Assembly: GCF_002091715.1 (NCBI RefSeq)
Contig: NZ_BDAG01000023.1
Location: 43,525-107,524, forward strand
From: Pseudomonas migulae NBRC 103157
Lineage (GTDB): Bacteria; Pseudomonadota; Gammaproteobacteria; Pseudomonadales; Pseudomonadaceae
DNA: 64,000 nt
Direction: 5' to 3'
Part shown: positions 9,306 through 18,740 of the stretch, in pieces
Position numbering within the stretch: the first letter of the stretch is position 1
Layout: each line of letters opens with the position of its first letter
Position numbers and translations under genes: made by a program
The notes under the pieces: generated by a model
What the model was told of the DNA's origin: nothing
Database searches by the model: none
Seen by the model: only the letters and a program-made list of their open reading frames with translations

Positions 9306-9616
9306 CGATGCCTGCTATCCCTTTGGAGCATGGTCTGGCGGTCGCCGGCATCCTGTTCTGCCTCGGTCTGGTCGGCCTGATGGTCCGCCGCAACATTCTC
9401 TTCGTGCTGATGAGCCTGGAGGTCATGATGAATGCCTCCGCGTTGGCGTTCATCGTTGCCGGTAGCCGCTGGGCGCAGCCGGATGGACAGATCATGTTCA
9501 TCCTGGTGATCAGCCTGGCAGCCGCCGAGGCCAGTATTGGCCTGGCGATCCTGCTGCAACTGTATCGCCGCTTCCACACGCTCGATATCGACGCTGCCAG
9601 TGAGATGCGCGGATGA
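9302..9616 (+). CDS. nuoK: NADH-quinone oxidoreductase subunit K
   Basis: A 102-104 residue antiporter-like membrane subunit of complex I with three membrane helices. The membrane-buried glutamates needed for proton transfer are visible in LMSLEVMMNASAL and in SLAAAEASIGLAI. Two in-frame ATGs (9302 and 9308) could serve as the start. The second gives the usual MPAIPLEHGL N-terminus, while the first overlaps the nuoJ stop. It overlaps nuoL by 4 bases. Confidence 0.96.
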   Translation: MTMPAIPLEHGLAVAGILFCLGLVGLMVRRNILFVLMSLEVMMNASALAFIVAGSRWAQPDGQIMFILVISLAAAEASIGLAILLQLYRRFHTLDIDAASEMRG

Positions 9617-11466
9617 ATCTTCTCTATCTGACTTTCGTATTCCCTCTCATAGGTTTCCTGCTGCTGTCGTTCTCCCGTGGACGCCTCTCGGAAAACCTGT
9701 CGGCGCTGATCGGCGTCGGTTCCATCGGTTTGTCTGCCATCGTTACGGCCTACGTGATCTGGCAATTCAACGTCGCGCCACCTGAAGGCGGTCACTACAC
9801 CCAGGTGTTGTGGCAGTGGATGGCGGTGGAAGGCTTCACGCCTAACTTCGCGCTGTACCTGGACGGCCTGTCCGTGACCATGCTCGGCGTGGTGGTCGGC
9901 GTCGGCTTCCTGATCCACCTGTTCGCGTCCTGGTACATGCGCGGTGAAGCCGGTTACTCGCGCTTCTTCGCCTACACCAACCTGTTTATCGCCAGCATGC
10001 TGTTCCTGGTGCTGGGCGATAACCTGTTGTTCCTGTACTTCGGCTGGGAAGGCGTGGGCCTGTGCTCGTACCTGTTGATCGGTTTCTACTACAGCAACCG
10101 CAACAACGGTAACGCCGCACTGAAAGCCTTTATCGTCACCCGCATCGGCGACGTGTTCATGGCCATCGGCCTGTTCATCCTGTTTGCCCAACTGGGCACG
10201 CTGAACGTCCAGGAACTGCTGGTGCTGGCACCGCAGAAATTCCAGGCCGGCGACTTCTGGATGGTCATGGCCACCCTGATGCTGCTGGGCGGCGCTGTCG
10301 GTAAATCGGCGCAACTGCCGCTGCAAACCTGGCTGGCGGATGCGATGGCCGGTCCTACCCCGGTTTCGGCACTGATCCACGCCGCGACCATGGTGACCGC
10401 CGGTGTCTACCTGATCGCCCGGACCCACGGTCTGTTCACCCTGGCGCCAGAAATCCTGCACCTGGTCGGCATCGTCGGTGGCGTGACCCTGGTTCTTGCC
10501 GGTTTTGCCGCACTGGTCCAGACCGACATCAAACGTATCCTCGCCTATTCGACCATGAGCCAGATCGGCTACATGTTCCTGGCGCTGGGCGTGGGTGCCT
10601 GGGATGGCGCGATCTTCCACCTGATGACCCACGCATTCTTCAAGGCCCTGCTGTTCCTTGCCTCCGGTGCGGTGATCGTTGCCTGCCACCACGAGCAGAA
10701 CATCTTCAAGATGGGCGGCCTGTGGAAGAAACTGCCTCTGGCCTACGCCAGCTTCATCGTCGGCGGCGCGGCCCTGGCGGCCCTGCCACTGGTGACCGCA
10801 GGCTTCTACTCCAAGGACGAAATCCTCTGGGAAGCGTTCGCCAGCGGCAACAATGGTCTGCTGTACGCAGGTCTGGTCGGTGCGTTCATGACCTCGCTGT
10901 ACACCTTCCGCCTGATCTTCATCGCGTTCCACGGTGAAGCGAAGACCGAAGCGCACGCCGGTCACGGCATCGCTCACTGGCTGCCACTGTCGGTGCTGAT
11001 CGTATTGTCCACCGCCATTGGCGCGATGATCGTTCCGCCGCTGCACGGTGTGTTGCCGGAAAGCGTCGGCCACGCTGGCGGCGAAGCCAAGCACAGCCTG
11101 GAAATCGCCTCGGGTGCAATCGCCCTGGCCGGTATCCTGCTGGCCGCGCTGCTGTTCCTCGGCAAGCGTCGTTTCGTCACTGCAATCGCCAACAGCGGCA
11201 TCGGCCGCTTCCTTTCGGCCTGGTGGTTCGCTGCCTGGGGCTTCGACTGGATCTACGACAAACTGTTCGTCAAGCCATACCTGGCGATCAGCCACGTACT
11301 GCGCAAAGACCCGCTCGACCAGACCATCGGTCTGATCCCGCGTATGGCCAAAGGCGGTCACACCGCCCTGAGCCGTACCGAAACCGGTCAACTGCGTTGG
11401 TACGCGGCATCGATGGCAGCCGGCTCCGTGCTGGTCATCGGCGCCATCGTGCTGGTAGCGGTCTGA
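9613..11466 (+). CDS. nuoL: NADH-quinone oxidoreductase subunit L
   Basis: A 617-residue, antiporter-like proton-pumping subunit at the far end of the membrane arm. It has more than a dozen hydrophobic segments. The conserved pieces FYFGWEGVGLCSYLLIGFYY (with the essential Glu), LADAMAGPTPVSALIHAATM and TDIKRILAYSTMSQIGYM are all present. The C-terminal part forms the long lateral helix in solved structures. The start ATG overlaps the stop of nuoK (ATGA). A 40-base gap separates it from nuoM. Confidence 0.97.
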   Translation: MNLLYLTFVFPLIGFLLLSFSRGRLSENLSALIGVGSIGLSAIVTAYVIWQFNVAPPEGGHYTQVLWQWMAVEGFTPNFALYLDGLSVTMLGVVVGVGFLIHLFASWYMRGEAGYSRFFAYTNLFIASMLFLVLGDNLLFLYFGWEGVGLCSYLLIGFYYSNRNNGNAALKAFIVTRIGDVFMAIGLFILFAQLGTLNVQELLVLAPQKFQAGDFWMVMATLMLLGGAVGKSAQLPLQTWLADAMAGPTPVSALIHAATMVTAGVYLIARTHGLFTLAPEILHLVGIVGGVTLVLAGFAALVQTDIKRILAYSTMSQIGYMFLALGVGAWDGAIFHLMTHAFFKALLFLASGAVIVACHHEQNIFKMGGLWKKLPLAYASFIVGGAALAALPLVTAGFYSKDEILWEAFASGNNGLLYAGLVGAFMTSLYTFRLIFIAFHGEAKTEAHAGHGIAHWLPLSVLIVLSTAIGAMIVPPLHGVLPESVGHAGGEAKHSLEIASGAIALAGILLAALLFLGKRRFVTAIANSGIGRFLSAWWFAAWGFDWIYDKLFVKPYLAISHVLRKDPLDQTIGLIPRMAKGGHTALSRTETGQLRWYAASMAAGSVLVIGAIVLVAV

Positions 11467-11506
11467 ATATGAACCTTGCGAACTTGCGAAAGGAATTGAG
11501 CCCGTC

Positions 11507-13039
11507 ATGATTCTGCCTTGGCTAATCCTGATCCCCTTCATCGGCGGCCTGCTGTGCTGGATGGGTGAGCGCTTCGGCGCCACCCTCCCCCGCTGGATTG
11601 CGCTGATCACCATGTCCCTGTTGCTCGCCCTCGGCCTCTGGCTGTGGGCCAACGGCGACTATTCATTTGCACCAAAGCCTGGCGCCGATCCGACCTGGGT
11701 GCTTGAGTTCAAGCACATCTGGATCGAACGCTTCGGCATCAGCGTGCACCTGGCCCTCGACGGCCTGTCGCTGCTGATGATCATGCTGACCGGTCTGCTG
11801 GGTGTGCTTTCGGTACTCTGCTCGTGGAAAGAGATTCAACGTCACGTTGGCTTCTTCCACCTGAACCTGATGTGGATCCTGGGCGGTGTCGTCGGCGTAT
11901 TCCTCGCCCTCGACCTGTTCATGTTCTTCTTCTTCTGGGAAATGATGCTGGTGCCGATGTACTTCCTCATCGCGCTCTGGGGTCACAGTTCTTCGGACGG
12001 CAAGAAAACCCGGATCTACGCGGCGACCAAGTTCTTCATCTTCACTCAGGCGTCCGGCCTGATCATGCTGGTGGCGATCCTGGGTCTGGTCCTGGTCAAC
12101 TTCAACGACACCGGCGTGATTACCTTCAACTACGCCGACCTGTTGAAAACCAAGATGTCGCTGACCACCGAGTACATCCTGATGCTCGGCTTCTTCATCG
12201 CCTTCGCGGTGAAGCTGCCAGTGGTGCCGTTCCACTCCTGGTTGCCTGACGCTCACGCCCAGGCGCCAACCGCGGGTTCGGTCGACCTGGCCGGTATTCT
12301 GTTGAAAACCGCTGCCTACGGTCTGCTGCGTTTCGCCCTGCCGCTGTTCCCGAATGCCTCGGCCGAGTTCGCGCCGATCGCCATGACCCTCGGTCTGATC
12401 GGGATTTTCTACGGCGCGTTCCTGGCCTTCGCACAAACCGACATCAAGCGTCTGATCGCCTTCTCGTCCGTTTCCCACATGGGCTTCGTACTGATCGGCA
12501 TCTACTCCGGCAGCCAACTGGCGCTGCAGGGCGCGGTGATGCAGATGCTGGCGCACGGTCTGTCGGCCGCGGCACTCTTTATCCTCAGCGGTCAGTTGTA
12601 CGAACGCACCCACACCCGCGACATGCGTGAAATGGGTGGCCTGTGGTCGAAGATCGCTTACCTGCCGGCCCTCAGCCTGTTCTTTGCAGCGGCGTCCCTG
12701 GGCTTGCCGGGTACCGGTAACTTCGTCGGTGAGTTCCTGATCCTGATCGGCACCTTCCCGATCGCTCCATGGATCACCATCATCGCGACGTCGGGCCTGG
12801 TGTTCGGTTCGGTCTACTCGCTGATCATGATCCACCGTGCGTACTTCGGTCCGGCCAAATCGGACGCGGTACTGCATGGCATGGACGGTCGCGAACTGAT
12901 CATGGTGGTCGGGCTTGCGGCGCTGCTGATCTACATCGGCGTGTACCCGCAACCGTTCCTCGATACCTCTGCTGCGACGATGCATGGCGTGCAGCAATGG
13001 CTCGGCACCGCCTTCACTCAACTCGCTTCGGCCCGGTAA
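11507..13039 (+). CDS. nuoM: NADH-quinone oxidoreductase subunit M
   Basis: A 510-residue antiporter-like proton-pumping subunit of the membrane arm. Conserved features include FFFFWEMMLVPMYFLIALWG with the functional Glu, FHSWLPDAHAQAPTAGSV, and TDIKRLIAFSSVSHMGFV with the central Lys. The length is typical. The ATG at 11507 is preceded at some distance by AAGGA. It is followed after 7 bases by nuoN. Confidence 0.97.
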   Translation: MILPWLILIPFIGGLLCWMGERFGATLPRWIALITMSLLLALGLWLWANGDYSFAPKPGADPTWVLEFKHIWIERFGISVHLALDGLSLLMIMLTGLLGVLSVLCSWKEIQRHVGFFHLNLMWILGGVVGVFLALDLFMFFFFWEMMLVPMYFLIALWGHSSSDGKKTRIYAATKFFIFTQASGLIMLVAILGLVLVNFNDTGVITFNYADLLKTKMSLTTEYILMLGFFIAFAVKLPVVPFHSWLPDAHAQAPTAGSVDLAGILLKTAAYGLLRFALPLFPNASAEFAPIAMTLGLIGIFYGAFLAFAQTDIKRLIAFSSVSHMGFVLIGIYSGSQLALQGAVMQMLAHGLSAAALFILSGQLYERTHTRDMREMGGLWSKIAYLPALSLFFAAASLGLPGTGNFVGEFLILIGTFPIAPWITIIATSGLVFGSVYSLIMIHRAYFGPAKSDAVLHGMDGRELIMVVGLAALLIYIGVYPQPFLDTSAATMHGVQQWLGTAFTQLASAR

Positions 13040-13046
13040 GAGCGCT

Positions 13047-14510
13047 ATGGAATTCACGACTCAACACTTTATCGCGCTAGCGCCGTTGTTGATCACCAGC
13101 GCCACGATCATCGTGGTGATGCTGGCGATTGCCTGGCGCCGCAACCACTCGCAGACCTTCCTGATTTCCGTGGCGGGTCTGAACCTGGCGCTGCTGTCGA
13201 TCCTGCCAGCCCTGAAAGTCGCACCACTGGCGGTGACGCCACTGCTGCAGATCGATAGCTTCGCCTGCTTGTACATGGCGCTGATCCTGGTCGCCACCCT
13301 CGCCTGTGTCACCCTCGCCCACGCCTACCTCGGCGATGGCGGTTCGGGTTATCCGGGCAACCGCGAAGAACTGTACCTGCTGATCCTGATGGCCGCCGCC
13401 GGTGGCCTGGTTCTGGTCAGCGCGCAGCACCTGGCCGGGTTGTTCATCGGTCTGGAACTGTTGTCGGTGCCGGTCTACGGTCTGGTGGCTTACGCCTTCT
13501 TCAACAAGCGTTCGCTGGAAGCCGGTATCAAGTACATGGTGCTGTCGGCCGCCGGTTCCGCGTTCCTGTTGTTCGGTATGGCCCTGCTCTACGCCGACTC
13601 CGGCAGCCTGAGCTTCGTCGGCATCGGCCAGGCCCTCGCGGCCACCGGCCTGCCAAGCTCCCTGGCGCAACTGGGCCTGGGCATGATGCTGATCGGTCTG
13701 GCGTTCAAACTGTCGCTGGTACCGTTCCACCTCTGGACCCCGGACGTTTACGAAGGTGCTCCGGCACCGGTGGCGGCGTTCCTGGCGACTGCTTCCAAAG
13801 TCGCTGTGTTCGCGGTGATGGTGCGTCTGTTCCAGATCTCGCCGGCGGCGAGCAGCGGTGTACTCAGCGACGTGCTGACCATCATCGCCATCGCGTCGAT
13901 CCTGTTCGGTAACCTGCTGGCACTGACCCAGAGCAACCTCAAGCGTCTGCTGGGTTACTCGTCCATCGCTCACTTCGGTTACCTGCTGATCGCCTTGGTG
14001 GCGAGCAAGGGTCTGGCCGTGGAAGCCATCGGCGTGTACCTGGTCACTTACGTGATCACCAGCCTTGGCGCGTTCGGCGTGATCACCCTGATGTCCTCGC
14101 CGTACAACGGCCGTGACGCCGATGCGCTGTACGAATACCGCGGCCTGTTCTGGCGCCGTCCGTACCTGACCGCCGTCCTGACCGTGATGATGCTGTCCCT
14201 GGCCGGTATCCCGCTGACCGCGGGCTTCATCGGCAAGTTCTACATCATCGCCACCGGTGTCGAGTCGCACCAATGGTGGCTGGTCGGTTCCCTGGTACTG
14301 GGCAGCGCCATCGGCGTCTTCTACTACCTGCGCGTCATGGTCACGCTGTACCTGATCGAACCGAACCTGCGTCGCCACGATGCGCAACTGCACTGGGAAC
14401 AACGTGCAGGCGGCGTGATGCTGCTGGCCATCGCCGTCCTGGCGTTCTTCCTCGGCCTGTACCCACAGCCGTTGCTGGTACTGGTTCAGCAGTCGGGGTT
14501 GGCGGGTTGA
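13047..14510 (+). CDS. nuoN: NADH-quinone oxidoreductase subunit N
   Basis: A 487-residue antiporter-like proton-pumping subunit and the last gene of the operon. I chose ATG 13047 (MEFTTQHFIALAPLL) over the in-frame ATG 63 bases upstream, because the latter lies inside nuoM and the 13047 start follows TAAGAGCG after the nuoM stop. Conserved elements include GLFIGLELLSVPVYGL, FHLWTPDVYEGAPAPV and SNLKRLLGYSSIAHFGY. A clear terminator follows about 30 bases after its stop. Confidence 0.97.
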   Translation: MEFTTQHFIALAPLLITSATIIVVMLAIAWRRNHSQTFLISVAGLNLALLSILPALKVAPLAVTPLLQIDSFACLYMALILVATLACVTLAHAYLGDGGSGYPGNREELYLLILMAAAGGLVLVSAQHLAGLFIGLELLSVPVYGLVAYAFFNKRSLEAGIKYMVLSAAGSAFLLFGMALLYADSGSLSFVGIGQALAATGLPSSLAQLGLGMMLIGLAFKLSLVPFHLWTPDVYEGAPAPVAAFLATASKVAVFAVMVRLFQISPAASSGVLSDVLTIIAIASILFGNLLALTQSNLKRLLGYSSIAHFGYLLIALVASKGLAVEAIGVYLVTYVITSLGAFGVITLMSSPYNGRDADALYEYRGLFWRRPYLTAVLTVMMLSLAGIPLTAGFIGKFYIIATGVESHQWWLVGSLVLGSAIGVFYYLRVMVTLYLIEPNLRRHDAQLHWEQRAGGVMLLAIAVLAFFLGLYPQPLLVLVQQSGLAG

Positions 14511-14538
14511 TCGCTTAGCGATACCCGGTAGAAAACAG

Positions 14539-14565
14539 AAACGGCACCTTCGGGTGCCGTTTTTG
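14539..14565 (+). terminator. Rho-independent terminator of the nuo operon
   Basis: ACGGCACC (14541-14548) and GGTGCCGT (14553-14560) form a stem with a TTCG tetraloop, preceded by A residues and followed by TTTTTGTT. It lies 30 bases after the nuoN stop in the right orientation to end the operon. Confidence 0.9.
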
Positions 14566-14583
14566 TTATTGAGTCAACATCAA

Positions 14584-14657
14584 AAGATCGCAGCCTTCGG
14601 CAGCTCCTACTTTGGAACGAGGTACACCCTGTAGGAGCTGCCGAAGGCTGCGATCTT
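14584..14657. repeat. REP inverted pair (GTAGGAGCTGCCGAAGG type)
   Basis: Arms at 14584-14610 and 14631-14657 are exact reverse complements (27 bases) around a 20-base centre. This is the Pseudomonas REP class with the GTAGGAGCTGCC core. It lies between the convergent nuo and polyol-transport operons. Confidence 0.85.
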
Positions 14658-14706
14658 CTAACCTTCATACATTTGACCGTCCATTAGATATCGATTGCCA
14701 GAGACG

Positions 14707-14810
14707 GCCTCTTCGCGGGCAAGCCCGCTCCCACAGTTGATCTGCAGTGACCACAAAACTTGAGTCCGACGCCGATCTAATGTGGGAGCGGGCTTGCTCG
14801 CGAAGAGGCC
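14707..14810. repeat. REP inverted pair (TGTGGGAGCGGGCTTG type)
   Basis: Arms at 14707-14736 and 14781-14810 pair almost fully, with a GGGC/GAGC-type mismatch near the middle, across a 44-base centre. It belongs to a different REP class from the neighbouring element, giving a compound REP block between convergent operons. Confidence 0.85.
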
Positions 14811-14828
14811 TTATCAGACACAAATGAA

Positions 14829-14850
14829 AACGGCACCTTCCGGTGCCGTT
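14829..14850 (-). terminator. Terminator of the glpS-like transporter operon
   Basis: AACGGCACC (14829-14837) pairs with GGTGCCGTT (14842-14850). Read on the - strand the hairpin is followed by TTCATTTG and lies 22 bases after the stop of the binding-protein gene. The arms are nearly the same sequence as the nuo terminator at 14539-14565. Confidence 0.8.
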
Positions 14851-14871
14851 CGCATTTCACCTTCCAAACTT

Positions 14872-16614
14872 TTACTTACGTGCCGCCTCCCACGATTTCA
14901 GCAGTTCGGCATAGTTCACGGTTTCACCCTTAGGCTTCTCGTTCGCCAGTTTCGGTTTCGGTGCACCCGGCTGATCGAACCAGTATTGCGCGTCGCGTTC
15001 AGGGTTCATCTTCGGTGCGCAGGTGGCTTGTGCCTTCGAGCGTTCCAGACGGGTCATGATCGCGTCCTGATCCTTGGCCAGGCCATCAAGTGCCTGTTGC
15101 GGGGTTTTCTCGCCACTCGCGGCTTCGGCGATGTGGCTCCACCACAGTTGCGCCAGACGCGGATAGTCCGGCACGTTGGTCCCGGTCGGGGTCCACTGCA
15201 CACGGGCCGGGCTGCGATAGAACTCCACCAGGCCACCGAGTTTCGGTGCCAGGTCGGTCATGGCTTGCGAGTTGATGTCCGACTCGCGGATCGGGGTCAG
15301 GCCGACGATGGTTTTCTTCAGCGAAACGGTTTTCGACGTCACAAACTGCGCGTAGAGCCAGGCGGCGAGTTTCTGTTTCTCAGGCGTGGATTTCATGAAC
15401 GTCCAGGAACCCACGTCCTGATACCCCAGCTTCATGCCCTCCTCCCAGTACGGTCCACGTGGAGATGGCGCCATGCGCCATTTCGGCGTGCCATCGGCGT
15501 TCATCACCGCCAGGCCCGGTTTGGTCATGTCGGCAGTGAACGCGGTGTACCAGAAGATCTGCTGGGCGATGTTGCCCTGGGACGGCACCGGACCGGATTC
15601 GGAGAAGGTCATGCCTGCCGCTTCCGGTGGCGCGTACTTCTTCAGCCAGTCGACGTATTTGGTGGTGGCAAACACTGCCGCCGGGCCGTTGGTGTCGCCG
15701 CCGCGGGTTACGCTGGAGCCGACCGGATGGCAGTCCTCCACGCGGATGCCCCACTCGTCCACCGGCAAACCGTTGGGGATGCCTTTGTCGCCGGCACCGG
15801 CCATGGAGAACCAGGCATCGGTGAAGCGCCAGCCCAGGGAGGGGTCTTTCTTGCCGTAGTCCATGTGCCCGTAAACGCGCTTGCCGTCGATTTCCTTGAC
15901 GTCTTCGCTGAAGAATTTGGCGATGTCTTCATAGGCCGACCAGTTGACCGGTACGCCCAACTCGTAACCGTATTTTTCCTTGAACTTGGCTTTCAGGTCC
16001 GCGCGTTCGAACCAGTCGGCACGGAACCAGTACAGGTTGGCGAACTGCTGGTCGGGCAACTGATAGATCTTGCCGTCCGGCGCGGTGGTGAAGGAGATAC
16101 CGATGAAATCCTTGATGTCCAGGGTCGGCGAGGTGAAGTTCTTGCCCTCATTGGCCATCAGATCGGTGATCGACTCGGTCTTGCCGTAGCGAAAGTGCGT
16201 ACCGATCAGGTCCGAGTCGTTGACCCAGCCGTCATAGATGTTTTTGTCCGATTGCATCTGGGTCTGCAGCTTTTCCACCACGTCGCCTTCCTGCAGCAGG
16301 TCGTGGGTCAGCTTGATCCCGGTGATTTCGGTGAAAGCCTTGGCCAGCGTTTTGGATTCATATTCGTGGGTGGCGATGGTTTCCGACACCACCTTGATGC
16401 TCATCCCGCGAAACGGCTCGGCCGCCTTGATGAACCACTTCAACTCTTCGAGTTGTTGTTCGGCCGTCAGCGTGGACGGTTTGAACTCACTGCCGATCCA
16501 TTTCTTCGCGGCGTCTTCGTAGGCATCGGCCCAGGCCGAAGCGCTCAAACCGCTGAGTGCCAGCATGGCTGCCAATGAAATGCTATGTCGCAGCTTATTG
16601 TTTTTGTCGAACAT
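14872..16614 (-). CDS. Periplasmic substrate-binding protein of a polyol/glycerol-type ABC transporter
   Basis: A 580-residue secreted solute-binding protein. It has a classical signal peptide (basic MFDKNNKLRHS, hydrophobic core, ASAWA-DAYED cleavage region near residue 30). The length is unusually large for a sugar-binding protein but matches GlpV-like proteins found with a DUF2160 membrane protein and two ATPases, as in the rhizobial GlpSTPQV glycerol transporter. It is the last gene of the - strand operon. A 167-base gap filled by a palindromic repeat separates it from the DUF2160 gene, while the other genes nearly touch or overlap. The substrate (glycerol or another polyol) is inferred from gene organisation; no glpK or glpD is nearby. 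Confidence 0.85.
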   Translation of the reverse strand: MFDKNNKLRHSISLAAMLALSGLSASAWADAYEDAAKKWIGSEFKPSTLTAEQQLEELKWFIKAAEPFRGMSIKVVSETIATHEYESKTLAKAFTEITGIKLTHDLLQEGDVVEKLQTQMQSDKNIYDGWVNDSDLIGTHFRYGKTESITDLMANEGKNFTSPTLDIKDFIGISFTTAPDGKIYQLPDQQFANLYWFRADWFERADLKAKFKEKYGYELGVPVNWSAYEDIAKFFSEDVKEIDGKRVYGHMDYGKKDPSLGWRFTDAWFSMAGAGDKGIPNGLPVDEWGIRVEDCHPVGSSVTRGGDTNGPAAVFATTKYVDWLKKYAPPEAAGMTFSESGPVPSQGNIAQQIFWYTAFTADMTKPGLAVMNADGTPKWRMAPSPRGPYWEEGMKLGYQDVGSWTFMKSTPEKQKLAAWLYAQFVTSKTVSLKKTIVGLTPIRESDINSQAMTDLAPKLGGLVEFYRSPARVQWTPTGTNVPDYPRLAQLWWSHIAEAASGEKTPQQALDGLAKDQDAIMTRLERSKAQATCAPKMNPERDAQYWFDQPGAPKPKLANEKPKGETVNYAELLKSWEAARK

Positions 16615-16641
16615 AAGACCTCCTTATTGGTTTTCGGAGCA

Positions 16642-16782
16642 GGCTCTGTACGAGAGCTGCCTGCGCGTCGATCAGGCTGCGTTAAAAACAGGCTCGGTAT
16701 GCTCATTGACTGACGTCAACTCCGCTACCTCGCCTGTTTTTGCCTTGCCTGATCGCCGCTCGGCGAGCTCTCGTACAGACCC
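16642..16782. repeat. MITE-like nested palindromic element
   Basis: About 140 bases made of three nested inverted repeats: CTGTACGAGAGCT (16646-16658) with AGCTCTCGTACAG (16766-16778), GATCAGGC (16670-16677) with GCCTGATC (16747-16754), and AAAAACAGGC (16684-16693) with GCCTGTTTTT (16732-16741). The centre includes TGACGTCA. It looks like a repeated intergenic element I recall from other Pseudomonas genomes. It abuts the stop codon of the DUF2160 gene and fills the space before the binding-protein gene. Confidence 0.75.
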
Positions 16783-17054
16783 TAACCCCAACGCATCACA
16801 GCCAACAGCCACACCAGGGACAACGCGGACGCTACCCAGATGCTCCAGTCGGTGACGCCGATTACCAGCAAATGCAGGTAGGCGCTGCCGAGAAGACCGA
16901 TAAACAGCCGATCGCCACGGGTGGTGGCAATCGGCAAAAAACCACGCCGAAGAATGCTCGGCGAACGCAATTCCCAGGTCGTCATGCCGACCAGGATCAA
17001 GGCTATGACACAGAAAAACGTTGCCGTCGGGACGGTCCAGCTCATCCATTCCAT
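16782..17054 (-). CDS. DUF2160-type small membrane protein
   Basis: A 90-residue hydrophobic protein with about three membrane segments (for example VPTATFFCVIALILVGMTTW and LFIGLLGSAYLHLLVIGV). Small DUF2160 proteins accompany GlpSTPQV-type transporters and are thought to be accessory membrane parts; the exact role is unknown. I chose ATG 17054 because GAGGA lies 7 bases upstream. The neighbouring ATG 17057 would leave only 4 bases. It follows the permease gene by 10 bases and is in the same operon. Confidence 0.75.
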   Translation of the reverse strand: MEWMSWTVPTATFFCVIALILVGMTTWELRSPSILRRGFLPIATTRGDRLFIGLLGSAYLHLLVIGVTDWSIWVASALSLVWLLAVMRWG

Positions 17055-17064
17055 CATCAGTTCC

Positions 17065-17865
<801 letters not shown>

Positions 17866-17873
17866 GATGGGCC

Positions 17874-18740
17874 TCAGCGGTTGGTGTCAGAGTGAGTCAT
17901 GGCGGTGTAGAACAGCCAGGACACCAACAGGATGATCAGGAAGTACACCAGCGAGAAAGCCGCCGCCGGGCCCAGGTCGAACTGCCCGATGGCCATCTGC
18001 GTCAGGGTCTGGCTGAGGAAGGTCGTGGCATTCCCCGGCCCGCCGCCCGTGAGCACGAACGGCTCGGTGTAGATCATGAAACTGTCCATGAACCGCAGCA
18101 TCACCGCGATCAACAGCACGCTCTTGAGCTTGGGCAACTGGATGTGTCGGAAAACCGCCCAGGCGGATGCCCGATCAATCCGAGCGGCCTGGTAGTACAC
18201 GTCCGGAATCGCCCGCAGACCCGAGAAACACAACAACGCCACCAACGACGTCCAGTGCCAGACGTCCATCACCAGCACCGTCACCCAGGCGTCCATGGTA
18301 TTGGCCGCATAGTTGTAGCTGATGCCCATCGCATTGAGGCTCGACCCGAGCAAACCAATGTCGGCCCGACCGAAAATCTGCCAGATCGTCCCGACCACGT
18401 TCCACGGAATCAGCAGCGGAATCGCCAGAATGATCAGCACCAGCGACGACCAGCGCCCCTTGGTCGGCATGGTCAGGGCGATGGCGATACCCAGCGGGAT
18501 TTCGATCAACAGCACACAGCCGGAATAGATGAACTGACGGAGTAGCGAGTCGTGCAAACGGGGATCGAGCAGCACCTGCCTGTACCAGTCGGCACCGACG
18601 AAATAGCGGCTGGACTGGTCGAAGATGTCCTGCACCGAATAGTTGACCACGGTCATCATCGGGATCACCGCACTGAACGCCACCAGCAAAAACACCGGCA
18701 GGACCAACCACCAGGCCTTGTTGTTCTGCACCTTGTTCAT
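17874..18740 (-). CDS. ABC transporter permease (GlpP-like, MalF family)
   Basis: A 288-residue inner-membrane permease with about six membrane segments. The coupling loop reads YYQAARIDRASAWAVFRHIQLP. I place the start at ATG 18740 (MNKVQNNKAWW), which overlaps the end of the upstream ATPase gene by 4 bases. The longer frame to 18785 would lie inside that gene. It pairs with the following permease. Confidence 0.85.
   Translation of the reverse strand: MNKVQNNKAWWLVLPVFLLVAFSAVIPMMTVVNYSVQDIFDQSSRYFVGADWYRQVLLDPRLHDSLLRQFIYSGCVLLIEIPLGIAIALTMPTKGRWSSLVLIILAIPLLIPWNVVGTIWQIFGRADIGLLGSSLNAMGISYNYAANTMDAWVTVLVMDVWHWTSLVALLCFSGLRAIPDVYYQAARIDRASAWAVFRHIQLPKLKSVLLIAVMLRFMDSFMIYTEPFVLTGGGPGNATTFLSQTLTQMAIGQFDLGPAAAFSLVYFLIILLVSWLFYTAMTHSDTNR

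Noticed and set aside
14782..16578. 598-codon open frame on the + strand
   Set aside because: It is an antisense shadow of the binding-protein gene (14872-16614, - strand), which has a signal peptide and operon context.
16672..17049. 125-codon - strand frame over the DUF2160 gene
   Set aside because: It overlaps the DUF2160 frame and reads through the palindromic element. The 16782-17054 frame has hydrophobic segments and a proper ribosome site.
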